NCBI RefSeq assembly: GCF_029893355.1
Contig: NZ_JARZAI010000011.1
Coordinates: 186,001 to 250,000 of the forward strand
Direction of reading: 5' to 3'
Length of the DNA: 64,000 nt
DNA from: Kitasatospora sp. MAA4
Lineage (GTDB): Bacteria; Actinomycetota; Actinomycetes; Streptomycetales; Streptomycetaceae
Below the pieces are notes generated by a model. That model worked only from the letters and a program-made list of their open reading frames with translations, was not told the DNA's origin and searched no databases. Below, piece after piece: positions 1 through 8,417 of the stretch. The position numbers were made by a program, and so were the translations under genes. Each line of letters begins with the position of its first letter. Positions within the stretch are counted from its first letter, which is position 1.

Positions 1-543
1 TCGTCGATCGCGCACGCCGGCTTCATCCTCACCGGGGTGATCGCCACCAACCGGCAGGGCCTGGGCGCGGTCCTCTTCTACCTGCTGTCGTACTCCTTCG
101 TCACGCTCGGCGCCTTCGCCGTGGTGACCCTGGTGCGCGACTCCAAGGGCGAGGCCACCCACCTCTCCAGCTGGGCCGGTCTCGGGCGGCGCTCGCCGCT
201 GGTCGCGGCGGTCTTCGCGCTGTTCCTGCTGGCCTTCGCCGGTATCCCGCTGACCAGCGGGTTCACCGGGAAGTTCGCGGTCTTCCAGGCCGCGGCGGCC
301 GGCGGGGCGACCCCGCTGGTGATCGTCGGTGTGCTGAGTTCGGCGGTCGCGGCGTTCTTCTACATCCGGGTGATCGTGCTGATGTTCTTCTCGGACCCGC
401 AGCCCGGCGGGCCCGCGGTCGCGGTGCCGAGCGTCTTCACCGGCACGGCCATCGCCCTCGGAGTGCTGGTGACGGTGGGTCTGGGTGTGCTCCCGCAGTA
501 CTTCCTGGACCTGGCGTCGAAAGCCTCGATGTTCGTAGGGTAG
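1..543 (+). CDS. nuoN: NADH-quinone oxidoreductase subunit N, C-terminal part (5' truncated by window edge)
   Basis: The frame is open from base 1, so only the last 180 residues are present. NuoN is a proton-pumping, antiporter-like membrane subunit of respiratory complex I. Several hydrophobic helices are visible, and the stretch SSIAHAGFILTG at the left edge is typical of the lysine/histidine channel helix region of NuoL/M/N-type subunits. The chain ends with a Gly/Val-rich helix and LDLASKASMFVG. NuoN is normally the last gene of the nuo operon. The terminator-like hairpin just after the stop and the unrelated next gene fit that. The assignment to N rather than M rests on length to the end and on position. 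Confidence 0.9.
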   Translation, partial: SSIAHAGFILTGVIATNRQGLGAVLFYLLSYSFVTLGAFAVVTLVRDSKGEATHLSSWAGLGRRSPLVAAVFALFLLAFAGIPLTSGFTGKFAVFQAAAAGGATPLVIVGVLSSAVAAFFYIRVIVLMFFSDPQPGGPAVAVPSVFTGTAIALGVLVTVGLGVLPQYFLDLASKASMFVG

Positions 544-555
544 TTCCGTCGTACC

Positions 556-590
556 GGTCCGGGCCGAGGGCGCAGCCCCCGACCCGGACC
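556..590 (+). terminator. Hairpin after nuoN, probable operon terminator
   Basis: The arms GGTCCGGG (556-563) and CCCGGACC (583-590) are perfect complements. A second short GGG/CCC pairing lies inside the loop. There is no T-tract, as is usual for GC-rich actinomycete terminators. It lies 13 bases after the nuoN stop. Confidence 0.6.
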
Positions 591-717
591 GCTCTTCGGC
601 CCCGTACCCGCACGCCCGTGCAGTGATCCACTCACGACCGGATACGCTGCTGGGGAACGGCAGCGGCGGCAATCAGGGACCGGACCGCATGATCGACCGG
701 CGACAGGAGTGGTCTTC

Positions 718-1728
718 GTGACCGTCGTGGGACCCTTCGGGCTCAGCGTGCAGGACCGCGATCTGACCCGCGACGTGCAGGTCGGGATGGACGCGGTGGA
801 GGTCGCCCTGGCGGAGACCGTGAAGAGCGACGTGCCGTTCATCACCATTACCGCCAGACACCTGCTGGAGGCCGGAGGCAAGCGCTTCCGCCCGCTGCTC
901 GTGATGCTCGCCGCCCAGTTCGGCGACCCGTACGCGCCCGGCGTGGTGCCCGCGGCCGTGGTGGTGGAGCTGACCCACATGGCCACCCTCTACCACGACG
1001 ACGTGATGGACGAGGCGCCGCTGCGCCGCGGCGCGGCCACCGCCAACGCCCGCTGGGACAACTCGGTGGCCATCCTCACCGGCGACTTCCTCTTCTCCCG
1101 GGCTTCCCAGGTGCTGTCCGGCCTGGGCCCCGACGCCGTCCGGATCCAGGCCGACGCCTTCGAGCGGCTGGTCACCGGTCAGATCCTGGAGACGGCCGGG
1201 CCGCGCCCGGGTGAGGACCAGCTGCAGCACTACCTCGACGTGATCGCGGGCAAGACCGGCTCGCTGGTCGCCGTCTCCTGCCGCTTCGGCGCGCTGATGT
1301 CCGGCGCCGAGGAGTGGGCTGTTGAGATCCTCACCCAGTACGGCGAGCGGATGGGCACCGCCTTCCAGCTGGCCGACGACGTCCTGGACATCGCCAGCGA
1401 CGGCCACGAGTCCGGCAAGACCCCCGGCACCGACCTGCGCGAGGGCGTGCCCACGCTGCCCGTGCTGCTGCTCCAGTCGATGCCGGTGGACGACAGCGAC
1501 CCCGAGGACGCCCGGCTGCGCGAGCTGCTCCAGCTGGACCTGACGGACGATCAGCTGCACGCCGAGGCGCTGCGCCTGCTGCGCCGCCACCCGGCGCTGG
1601 AGCGGGCCCGCCGGGAGACCCTGCGCTACGCCGAGGAGGCCCGCGCGCTGCTGGCCCCGCTGCCCGAGTGCCCGGCCAAGGCGGCCCTGCAGGGTCTCTG
1701 CGACGCGGTCGCGATCCGTACCATGTGA
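718..1728 (+). CDS. Long-chain polyprenyl diphosphate synthase (all-trans, menaquinone side chain type)
   Basis: This is a 336-residue isoprenyl diphosphate synthase that condenses isopentenyl diphosphate onto allylic diphosphates. GGKRFRP (residues 53-59) binds substrate. The first Asp-rich motif is HDDVMDE (about 93-99), and the second, ADDVLDIASDG, lies near 218-228. The GTG at 718 was chosen over the GTG at 709 because AGGAG (705-709) sits 8 bases before it and overlaps the earlier candidate, and MTVVGPFGLSV matches the family start as I recall it. Position directly after nuoN suggests a role in making the menaquinone tail used by complex I. Product chain length cannot be read from the sequence. 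Confidence 0.9.
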   Translation: MTVVGPFGLSVQDRDLTRDVQVGMDAVEVALAETVKSDVPFITITARHLLEAGGKRFRPLLVMLAAQFGDPYAPGVVPAAVVVELTHMATLYHDDVMDEAPLRRGAATANARWDNSVAILTGDFLFSRASQVLSGLGPDAVRIQADAFERLVTGQILETAGPRPGEDQLQHYLDVIAGKTGSLVAVSCRFGALMSGAEEWAVEILTQYGERMGTAFQLADDVLDIASDGHESGKTPGTDLREGVPTLPVLLLQSMPVDDSDPEDARLRELLQLDLTDDQLHAEALRLLRRHPALERARRETLRYAEEARALLAPLPECPAKAALQGLCDAVAIRTM

Positions 1729-1730
1729 CC

Positions 1731-1781
1731 AGACCGACAGCCCGGGCGTCGCGACGCCGCCCACCATGTGCCGGTCGGTCT
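1731..1781. terminator. Nested inverted repeat after the polyprenyl synthase gene
   Basis: The outer arms AGACCGAC (1731-1738) and GTCGGTCT (1774-1781) enclose an inner self-complementary GC-rich block, CGGGCGTCGCGACGCC (1743-1758). TAAAT follows the right arm. It probably terminates the upstream gene. The inner core recurs near 49437. Confidence 0.55.
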
Positions 1782-1834
1782 AAATCAACCAGGGCCTCGA
1801 TCAACCGGGGTCGTACCGGTCGGGGGAAACCATC

Positions 1835-2497
1835 ATGCTGCGCGTCGTCATCGCCGAGGACTCCGTCCTGCTCCGGGAGGGCCTGACCAGGCTGCTCACC
1901 GACCGCGGCCTCGATGTGGTGGCGGGCGTCGGCGACGGCGAGGCGCTGCTGCGGACCATCCACGAGCTGGCGGCCGCCGACAAGCTGCCGGACGTCGTGG
2001 TGGCGGACGTCCGGATGCCCCCGACGCACACCGACGAGGGCGTCCGCGCCTGTGTGACGCTGCGAGGGCTCTACCCGCGGCTGGGGGTGCTGGTGCTCTC
2101 CCAGTACGTCGAGCAGCAGTACGCCGCCGAGCTGCTGGCCGGCTCCACCCAGGGCATCGGGTACCTGCTCAAGGACCGGGTGGCCGAGGTGCGCGAGTTC
2201 GTGGACGCGGTGGTCCGGGTGGCCGGCGGCGGCACCGCGCTGGACCCGGAGGTGGTGCAGCAGTTGCTGATCCGCAGCCGCAAGAGCGACGTGCTGGCCG
2301 GGTTGACGCCCCGCGAGCGCGAGGTGCTGGCGCTGATGGCCGAGGGCCGCACCAATGCGGCGGTGGCCAAGCAGCTGGTGGTCTCCGACGGCGCGGTCGA
2401 GAAGCACGTCAGTAATATCTTCCAGAAGCTCGGCCTGGCGCAGAGTCCGGAGGACCACCGGCGGGTGTTGGCGGTCCTGCGCTATCTCAACTCGTGA
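1835..2497 (+). CDS. Orphan LuxR/NarL-family response regulator
   Basis: This is a 220-residue two-domain regulator. The receiver domain has the acidic pair near the N-terminus (AEDS), the predicted phosphorylation site Asp58 in VVVADVRMP and the conserved Lys in YLLKDRV. The C-terminal HTH (about 155-205) starts LTPREREVLALMAEG and contains GAVEKHVSNIFQKLGL. No histidine kinase gene is adjacent, so its partner must be encoded elsewhere or it may work without one. The start ATG has GGGGGA 7 bases upstream. An inverted repeat follows the stop. Confidence 0.9.
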   Translation: MLRVVIAEDSVLLREGLTRLLTDRGLDVVAGVGDGEALLRTIHELAAADKLPDVVVADVRMPPTHTDEGVRACVTLRGLYPRLGVLVLSQYVEQQYAAELLAGSTQGIGYLLKDRVAEVREFVDAVVRVAGGGTALDPEVVQQLLIRSRKSDVLAGLTPREREVLALMAEGRTNAAVAKQLVVSDGAVEKHVSNIFQKLGLAQSPEDHRRVLAVLRYLNS

Positions 2498-2503
2498 AAC
2501 CCG

Positions 2504-2532
2504 TATTTCCAGCCTTCGGACGATCGGAAATA
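2504..2532. terminator. Inverted repeat between the response regulator and korA
   Basis: The arms TATTTCC (2504-2510) and GGAAATA (2526-2532) are exact complements around a 15-base loop containing CGATCG. Being AT-rich in a GC-rich setting, it could be a terminator for the regulator or an operator in the korA promoter region. Confidence 0.4.
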
Positions 2533-2664
2533 GCCACTCCACGCGGCTTGCTCTAGTTACCGCGCAGGGATTCACCACCCGCATAGGATGCGAACGGTGC
2601 ACCAGGCGGACGGGGGCACACGGCTCACGCCCGCGGCTGGTACCCCTGAGGGAGGTCCGCGGCA

Positions 2665-4614
2665 GTGACCAGCGAGGTCGATCAGGTAGAGGCAGTGGGC
2701 GACGGATCGGACGGCCCGCGCGGTCGTCAGGGTCCGGCCGCGCCCAGACGGGCCAAGCCGATCCGGCGCTTGGACCGGGTGATCATCCGGTTCGCGGGGG
2801 ACTCCGGCGACGGTATGCAGCTGACCGGCGACCGATTCACCTCGGAGACCGCCTCCTTCGGAAACGATCTCTCCACGCTGCCGAACTTCCCGGCCGAGAT
2901 CCGCGCACCCGCCGGGACGCTGCCGGGCGTGTCGAGCTTCCAGTTGCATTTCGCCGACCACGACATCCTGACCCCGGGGGATGCGCCGAACGTTCTGGTG
3001 GCGATGAATCCGGCGGCCCTGAAGGCCAATATCGCCGATCTTCCGCGCGGCGCGGAGATCATCGTCAATACCGACGAATTCACCAAGCGCGCGCTGGCCA
3101 AGGTCGGTTATGCGCTGGACCCGCTCTCGGACGGCTCGCTGGAGGCCTACCACCTGCACAAGGTGCCGCTGACCGCGCTGACCCTGGAGGCGCTCAAGGA
3201 GAGCGGGCTGGCCCGCAAGGACGCCGAGCGCGCCAAGAACATGTTCGCGCTGGGCCTGCTCTCCTGGATGTACCACCGGCCCACCCACGGCACCGAGGGC
3301 TTCCTGCGGCAGAAGTTCGCCAAGCGCCCGGAGATCGCCGAGGCCAACATCAGCGCCTTCCGGGCGGGCTGGAACTTCGGCGAGACCACCGAGGACTTCG
3401 CGGTCTCCTACGAGATCCCGCCGGCCAAGCTCCCGGCCGGCCGCTACCGCAACATCTCCGGCAACCTGGCGCTGTCCTACGGCCTGATCGCGGCCTCCCG
3501 CCGCTCCGGGCTGCCGCTCTTCCTCGGCTCGTACCCCATCACCCCGGCCTCCGACATCCTGCACGAGCTGTCCAAACACAAGAACTTCGGCGTGCGGACC
3601 TTCCAGGCCGAGGACGAGATCGCCGGGGTCGGCGCGGCGCTCGGCGCGGCGTTCGGCGGGGCGCTGGGCGTGACCACCACCTCGGGACCGGGTGTGGCGC
3701 TGAAGTCGGAGACCATCGGCCTGGCGGTCTCGCTCGAACTGCCGCTGCTGGTGGTCGACATCCAGCGCGGCGGCCCCTCCACCGGACTGCCCACCAAGAC
3801 CGAGCAGGCCGACCTGCTGCAGGCGATGTTCGGCCGCAACGGCGAGGCGCCGGTGCCGATCGTCGCCCCCGCCACGCCCGCCGAGTGCTTCACCGCGGCG
3901 CTGGAGGCGGCCCGCATCGCGGTCACCTACCGGACCCCGGTGCTGATGCTCTCCGATGGCTACCTGGCCAACGGGTCGGAGCCCTGGCTGATCCCGTCGG
4001 TGGACGAACTCCCGGAGATCAGGCCCGATTTCGCCACCGGGCCGAACACCCCGGACGGCTCCTTCTGGCCCTACCTGCGCGACCCGAAGACGCTGGCGCG
4101 GCCCTGGGCCGTCCCCGGCACGCCCGGCCTCGAACACCGGATCGGCGGCATCGAGAAGCAGGACGGCACCGGCAACATCTCCTACGACCCGGCCAACCAC
4201 GACCTGATGGTCCGCACCCGGCAGGCCAAGATCGACGGCATCGCGGTCCCGCCGCTGGAGGTCGACGACCCGGACTCCCAGGCGCGGGTGCTGGTGCTCG
4301 GCTGGGGCTCGACGTACGGACCGATCACCGCCGCGGTCCGCCGGCTGCGCGCGGACGGCGCGCAGATCGCCCAGGCGCACCTGCGCCACCTCAACCCGTT
4401 CCCCGCCAACCTCGGTGCGGTGCTGGCGCGTTACGAGCGGGTGATCGTCCCCGAGATGAACCTGGGCCAGCTGGCGCTGCTGCTGCGCGCCAAGTACCTC
4501 ATTGACGCCCAGTCCTACAACCAGGTCCGCGGACTGCCCTTCAAGGCACAGCAGTTGGCCGACGTGCTGTGGGCCGCGATCGGAACCCTGGAAGGGAGCG
4601 ACGGCGATGAGTGA
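2665..4614 (+). CDS. korA: 2-oxoacid:ferredoxin oxidoreductase, fused gamma/alpha subunit (KorA)
   Basis: At 649 residues this is the KorA type, in which the gamma domain (about 35-220, beginning RVIIRFAGDSGDGMQLTG) is fused to the alpha pyrimidine-binding domain (about 250-600). The alpha part carries GSYPITPASDIL and FQAEDEIAGVGAALGAAFGG. With KorB it oxidatively decarboxylates a 2-oxoacid, most likely 2-oxoglutarate, to the acyl-CoA while reducing ferredoxin. The GTG start has GGGAGG about 9 bases upstream. The stop overlaps the korB start by 8 bases, indicating translational coupling. Substrate choice (2-oxoglutarate or pyruvate) is inferred from family resemblance. Confidence 0.93.
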   Translation: MTSEVDQVEAVGDGSDGPRGRQGPAAPRRAKPIRRLDRVIIRFAGDSGDGMQLTGDRFTSETASFGNDLSTLPNFPAEIRAPAGTLPGVSSFQLHFADHDILTPGDAPNVLVAMNPAALKANIADLPRGAEIIVNTDEFTKRALAKVGYALDPLSDGSLEAYHLHKVPLTALTLEALKESGLARKDAERAKNMFALGLLSWMYHRPTHGTEGFLRQKFAKRPEIAEANISAFRAGWNFGETTEDFAVSYEIPPAKLPAGRYRNISGNLALSYGLIAASRRSGLPLFLGSYPITPASDILHELSKHKNFGVRTFQAEDEIAGVGAALGAAFGGALGVTTTSGPGVALKSETIGLAVSLELPLLVVDIQRGGPSTGLPTKTEQADLLQAMFGRNGEAPVPIVAPATPAECFTAALEAARIAVTYRTPVLMLSDGYLANGSEPWLIPSVDELPEIRPDFATGPNTPDGSFWPYLRDPKTLARPWAVPGTPGLEHRIGGIEKQDGTGNISYDPANHDLMVRTRQAKIDGIAVPPLEVDDPDSQARVLVLGWGSTYGPITAAVRRLRADGAQIAQAHLRHLNPFPANLGAVLARYERVIVPEMNLGQLALLLRAKYLIDAQSYNQVRGLPFKAQQLADVLWAAIGTLEGSDGDE

Positions 4615-5683
4615 CCAGCATGCCTTCCCCTCGCTGAGCCTGGTCCCCAAGGCCCAGGCCCCGCAGAGCGCCAAGGACTTCAAGACCGACCAGGAGGTCC
4701 GCTGGTGCCCCGGCTGCGGGGACTACGCGATCCTGGCGGCCGTCCAGGCCTTCATGCCCGAGCTGGGCATCCGCCGCGAGAACACCGTCTTCGTCTCCGG
4801 CATCGGCTGCTCCTCGCGCTTCCCGTACTACATGAACACCTACGGGATGCACTCCATCCACGGCCGCGCCCCGGCCATCGCGACCGGCCTGGCCGCCTCG
4901 CGGACCGACCTGAGCGTCTGGGTGGTCACCGGGGACGGCGACGCCCTCTCGATCGGCGGCAACCACCTGATCCACGCGCTGCGCCGCAACGTCAACCTGA
5001 AGATCCTGCTCTTCAACAACCGGATCTACGGGCTCACCAAGGGCCAGTACTCGCCGACCAGCGAACTCGGGAAGATCACCAAGTCCACCCCGATGGGCTC
5101 GCTGGATGCCCCCTTCAACCCGCTCTCGCTGGCCATCGGCGCCGAGGCCACCTTCGTCGCCCGCACCATCGACTCGGACCGCAAGCACCTGCAGTCGGTG
5201 CTGCGCGCGGCGGCCGAGCACCGCGGCACCGCCCTGGTGGAGATCTACCAGAACTGCAACATCTTCAACGACGGCGCCTTCGAGGTCCTCAAGGATCCGC
5301 AGACCGCCCAGCGCGCGCTGATCCGGCTCGAACACGGGCAACCGATCCGCTTCGGCCCCGACCTCGACGAGGGCGTCTTCCGCGACCCGGCCACCGGCGA
5401 GCTGTACACCGCGTCGATCACCCCCGACAACCAGGACCGGGTGCTGGTCCACGACGCCCAAGCCCCGACCCCCGCCACCGCCTTCGCCCTCTCCCGGCTG
5501 GCCGACCACCCGGGACACGGCCAGGACGGCCTCCACCACACCCCGATCGGCGTGCTGCGCAGCGTCGAACGACCGGTCTACGACACGCTGATGGCCGAGC
5601 AGCTGGCCACCGCCGTCGACCAGCGCGGCGAGGGCGACCTCGCTGCCCTGCTGGCCGGCGCGGACACCTGGACGGTCGAGTAG
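4607..5683 (+). CDS. korB: 2-oxoacid:ferredoxin oxidoreductase, beta subunit (KorB)
   Basis: This 358-residue subunit binds thiamine diphosphate and an iron-sulfur cluster. The cluster ligands are visible as WCPGCGDY (Cys34, Cys37) and GIGCSS (Cys68). The ThDP/magnesium motif runs from GDGDALSIGGNH (about 110-120) to FNNRIYGLTKGQYSPTS. The ATG at 4607 overlaps the end of korA and has GGGAG upstream; in-frame upstream starts would lie inside korA. A strong hairpin follows the stop. No dedicated ferredoxin gene is nearby. Confidence 0.94.
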   Translation: MSDQHAFPSLSLVPKAQAPQSAKDFKTDQEVRWCPGCGDYAILAAVQAFMPELGIRRENTVFVSGIGCSSRFPYYMNTYGMHSIHGRAPAIATGLAASRTDLSVWVVTGDGDALSIGGNHLIHALRRNVNLKILLFNNRIYGLTKGQYSPTSELGKITKSTPMGSLDAPFNPLSLAIGAEATFVARTIDSDRKHLQSVLRAAAEHRGTALVEIYQNCNIFNDGAFEVLKDPQTAQRALIRLEHGQPIRFGPDLDEGVFRDPATGELYTASITPDNQDRVLVHDAQAPTPATAFALSRLADHPGHGQDGLHHTPIGVLRSVERPVYDTLMAEQLATAVDQRGEGDLAALLAGADTWTVE

Positions 5684-5687
5684 TCCG

Positions 5688-5727
5688 GGCATCCGCGGAG
5701 GTGGCGCAGGCCGCCTCCGCGGATGCC
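5688..5727. terminator. Strong hairpin terminator after korB
   Basis: There are perfect 14-base arms, GGCATCCGCGGAGG (5688-5701) and its complement (5714-5727). The stem can extend further inward, leaving a very short loop. It begins 4 bases after the korB stop and has no T-tract. Confidence 0.75.
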
Positions 5728-5761
5728 ACCTCCTCCGCAGGTGCCAACCGGAGGAGGGACC

Positions 5762-6703
5762 ATGAGGATTCTGCTCGCAGGCGGCACCGGCGTACTGGGC
5801 CGCAGCCTCACCCCGCTGCTGACGGCCGAGGGGCACCAGGTCAGCAGCCTGGGCCGCGGCACGGGAAACGCGCTGCGGGCCGACCTGCTGGACCGCGAGG
5901 CGGTGCTGCGCGCCGTCGACGGCCTGCGGTTCGACGCCGTGGTGCACGCCGCGACGGCGCTCGCCGGCAGGTCGATGGGCCGCCACCAGGACATGCTGCC
6001 CACCGACGAGCTGCGGATCGCCGGCACCGCCAACCTGCTGGCCGCCGCCCGGGCGACCGGGGCCGGACGGCTGGTCGCCGAGTCGATGATGTTCGGCTAC
6101 GGCTACGGGGACCACGGCGACCGCCCGCTCACCGAGCAGGGCACCGCGTTCGGCCCCAAGGGCGCCAACGCCTGGCTGGAGCGGCACGTCGGGGCGATGC
6201 GCACGCTGGAGGGGCTGACCCTGGGCGCGCAGGACGTCGAGGGTGTGGCGCTGCGCTTCGGCCTGTTCTACGGCGCGGGCGTCACCGACACCACCCTGCT
6301 GCCGCTGCTGCGCAGGCGCGCCCTGCCGGTGGTCGCCGACCAGGACCGGCAGCTCGCCTGGACGTACGTCCCGGACGCCGCCGCCGCGGTGCTGGCCGCG
6401 CTGCACCACGGCCGCGCCGGGCGGGCGTACAACATCGCGGACGACGCGCCGGTCGGCTTCGGCCGCCACATCCGCGCGGTGGCCGAGGCGTTCGGGACGC
6501 CGCGGCCGCTGAAGGTCCCGCTCTGGGTGATGCGGGCGGCGCCGCTGGCGTACAGCGTGATGTCGACCAACCTGCGGCTCTCCAGCGCCCGGGCCAAGGC
6601 CGAGTTGGGCTGGGCGCCGAGCTTTCCCGACAGCGTGGCGGGCGTCCGGGAGCTGGCCCGGCAGCTGGGTGCCGGGGCGAAGCCGCTGGGCGCTGCCGGG
6701 TAG
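5762..6703 (+). CDS. NAD-dependent epimerase/dehydratase family protein
   Basis: This is a 313-residue extended-SDR protein. The Rossmann nucleotide motif is GGTGVLG at residues 7-13. The usual catalytic YxxxK is not obvious: the region near MFGYGYGDHGD to AFGPKGANAW is where it should be. The C-terminal half (RAYNIADDAPVGFGRHIRAVAEAFG) resembles nucleoside-diphosphate-sugar epimerases. ATG 5762 was chosen because GGAGGAGGG lies just upstream (5751-5759). It stands alone between korAB and an unknown gene; the substrate is not known. Confidence 0.8.
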   Translation: MRILLAGGTGVLGRSLTPLLTAEGHQVSSLGRGTGNALRADLLDREAVLRAVDGLRFDAVVHAATALAGRSMGRHQDMLPTDELRIAGTANLLAAARATGAGRLVAESMMFGYGYGDHGDRPLTEQGTAFGPKGANAWLERHVGAMRTLEGLTLGAQDVEGVALRFGLFYGAGVTDTTLLPLLRRRALPVVADQDRQLAWTYVPDAAAAVLAALHHGRAGRAYNIADDAPVGFGRHIRAVAEAFGTPRPLKVPLWVMRAAPLAYSVMSTNLRLSSARAKAELGWAPSFPDSVAGVRELARQLGAGAKPLGAAG

Positions 6704-6749
6704 CCTCTGTCCGATCGTCAGATCGCCAGATCGTCTGCTAGGGGGAAGC

Positions 6750-7913
6750 ATGGGCGTTTTCGACTTTCTGTTGGGCTGTCTGGTCACGGCGCTGGTCCTG
6801 CGCCGCCGCCCGGCCGCGACCAAGGCGGCGCTGAAGGCGATGGAGGCCGCGACCAAGGGCGCACTGGATGCCGCTGCCTCCGCCGACGCCGCGCGGGCCG
6901 CCCTCGGGGCGCCCGCGCCAGTGCCCCTGCTCAAGCCCGCTCCCAGGCCCAGGGCCGCCGCTAAGCCAAAGCCGGCGGCTGCGAAGGTGGCCAAGCCGAT
7001 TGCCAAGAAAGCCCCGGCCAAGCCCAAGCCTGCGTCCAGGCCCGTCCCGGCCGACCGGGTGCCCGTCGGCGCGGTCCTGCTGCCGCCGGCGGCCGCCCGG
7101 GCCGCGCTGCTGGCCTCGTTCCACTCGGCCGTGCTCCAGCTGGAGGAGCGCCGCCTGGCCACCGAGCCGGTTCCCGCTCCCGTCGACCGGGTGCCGCTCG
7201 CCGCAGCGCCCGTGGCGGACGACGACGGCCTGCTCCGGCTGCCCACCCCCTCCGGCCCGCGCGACATCGGCCGGCCGGTCCCCGAGTCGGACCGCGGCGA
7301 GCCGTTCCTCTACGTGGGGCGGCAGGACGGCGAGGAGACCGAGGAGGAGATGGCGATCGAGTGGCCCGAGCCCGGCGCCATCGCGGTGGCCGAGGTCGCC
7401 AAGCGGGGCGACGGGTACTTCATGGTCAACCCGATGACCCGCACCAGGACCCGGGTTGAGACCCACTCCAGGCTGGCCGACGGCTGGGGCGACCAACAGG
7501 ACCGGGGGCTGCTGACGCCCGACATGACCCACCTGAGGGTCGCCGGCAAGGGAGGGCCGCGCGAGTGGTCGGTGCGGCTGATCGGTCCGTCCGACCTCGA
7601 CGAGTTGGAGCAGGAGCGGCAGGGCACGGGAGACGTGTTCCTGGCGGTTCGGGACGCCGCGCCGGTCGAACTCGTCGCGCACATCAAGTCGGCCCACTGG
7701 TCCGTGAAGTTCGTCTGCGGCTGCTGGGCGGGGGACAAGTGCGCCTGTCCCAAGCCGGATCACTACCAGTCCCCAACGATCAGCAGCAGTGGGGAGGCCC
7801 TGAAGGTGCTCGCCGTCCCGCGACCGGGCCTGCTCCTCCTCGAGGTCTACCAGGCCACCGACCCCTGGCGCCTGCGCCTGCGGGCCGTCGGCTCCGAGCG
7901 CGACGAGGACTGA
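6750..7913 (+). CDS. Unknown protein with Lys/Ala/Pro-rich linker and a CxC-x6-CxC motif
   Basis: I do not recognise this 387-residue protein. Residues 1-18 are hydrophobic and followed by RRR, which could be a membrane anchor or uncleaved signal. About 55-105 is a KPKPAAAK-type linker like that of histone-H1-like proteins. The C-terminal half (about 195-387) looks folded. It ends with a Cys-containing stretch, FVCGCWAGDKCACPKPDHYQ, whose four cysteines could bind a metal or form disulfides. The ATG has GGGGGAAGC upstream. The gene seems monocistronic, followed by the convergent hxlR-type gene. Confidence 0.6.
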   Translation: MGVFDFLLGCLVTALVLRRRPAATKAALKAMEAATKGALDAAASADAARAALGAPAPVPLLKPAPRPRAAAKPKPAAAKVAKPIAKKAPAKPKPASRPVPADRVPVGAVLLPPAAARAALLASFHSAVLQLEERRLATEPVPAPVDRVPLAAAPVADDDGLLRLPTPSGPRDIGRPVPESDRGEPFLYVGRQDGEETEEEMAIEWPEPGAIAVAEVAKRGDGYFMVNPMTRTRTRVETHSRLADGWGDQQDRGLLTPDMTHLRVAGKGGPREWSVRLIGPSDLDELEQERQGTGDVFLAVRDAAPVELVAHIKSAHWSVKFVCGCWAGDKCACPKPDHYQSPTISSSGEALKVLAVPRPGLLLLEVYQATDPWRLRLRAVGSERDED

Positions 7914-7938
7914 ACCCCGCCCGCCATGTCCGACCCGC

Positions 7939-8331
7939 TCAGCGCTCCCGGCCGTCGTACTCCGCGCGGGCCGCGTTGACCTCCGGCATCTGCCGCTCGA
8001 CCCAGTGCGCCAGGTTGCTCACCAGTTCGGCGGCCTCGATGCCCGAGGGTGTCAGGCTGTAGTCGACCCGGGGCGGGATCACCGGGTGCGCCTCGCGCCG
8101 CACGAACCCGTCGCGCTCCAGCGCCTGGAGGGTCTGCGCCAGCATCTTCTCGCTCACCCCGGCCACCCGGCGGCGCAGCTCGCTGAACCGGTAGCCGCGC
8201 TCCAGCAGCGCCACCAGCACCAGCACGCCCCAGCGGCTGGTGACGTGTTCCAGCACCCCGCGCGAGGGGCAGTTGCGGTCGTTGATGTCGCCGACCCGGT
8301 CGAGCAGGCTGAGCTCCTCCATTACCTTCAT
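7939..8331 (-). CDS. HxlR-family winged-helix regulator
   Basis: This 130-residue HxlR-type regulator has the family Cys near the N-terminus in RNCPSRGVLEHVTSRWG. HxlR proteins often sense reactive electrophiles or thiol stress through it. The winged helix follows (LVALLERGYRFSELRRRVAGVSEKMLAQTLQALERDGFV) with the typical tail PPRVDYSLTPSG. A second start, ATG at 8322, is possible. It is divergent from the NmrA-like oxidoreductase, with a near-perfect palindrome between them that starts 3 bases from its start codon. Autoregulation and control of the neighbour are therefore likely (inference). Confidence 0.92.
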   Translation of the reverse strand: MKVMEELSLLDRVGDINDRNCPSRGVLEHVTSRWGVLVLVALLERGYRFSELRRRVAGVSEKMLAQTLQALERDGFVRREAHPVIPPRVDYSLTPSGIEAAELVSNLAHWVERQMPEVNAARAEYDGRER

Positions 8332-8333
8332 GT

Positions 8334-8360
8334 AAGTACCCTACTTCAAAGTGGGTACTT
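8334..8360. promoter_or_regulatory. Palindromic operator between hxlR-type gene and oxidoreductase gene
   Basis: The outer arms AAGTACCC (8334-8341) and GGGTACTT (8353-8360) are exact complements. Inner ACTT/AAGT extends the symmetry to almost the full 27 bases with one unpaired T. The site lies in the 86-base divergent intergenic region and is the obvious binding site for the HxlR protein. Confidence 0.75.
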
Positions 8361-8417
8361 TCGAATAGTGAGTGAAGCTTCTACGGTTGGACCAACGAAC
8401 CAATGAGGGAGCAGAAG

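Noticed and set aside
4541..7267. Minus-strand frame of 908 codons across korB, the epimerase and the unknown gene
   Set aside because: It crosses three plus-strand genes and their terminators, has no ribosome site and shows no motif.
8386..8396. GTTGG-A-CCAAC mini-palindrome before the NmrA-like gene
   Set aside because: Five-base arms are expected by chance in a region of this size; the larger palindrome nearby is the credible site.
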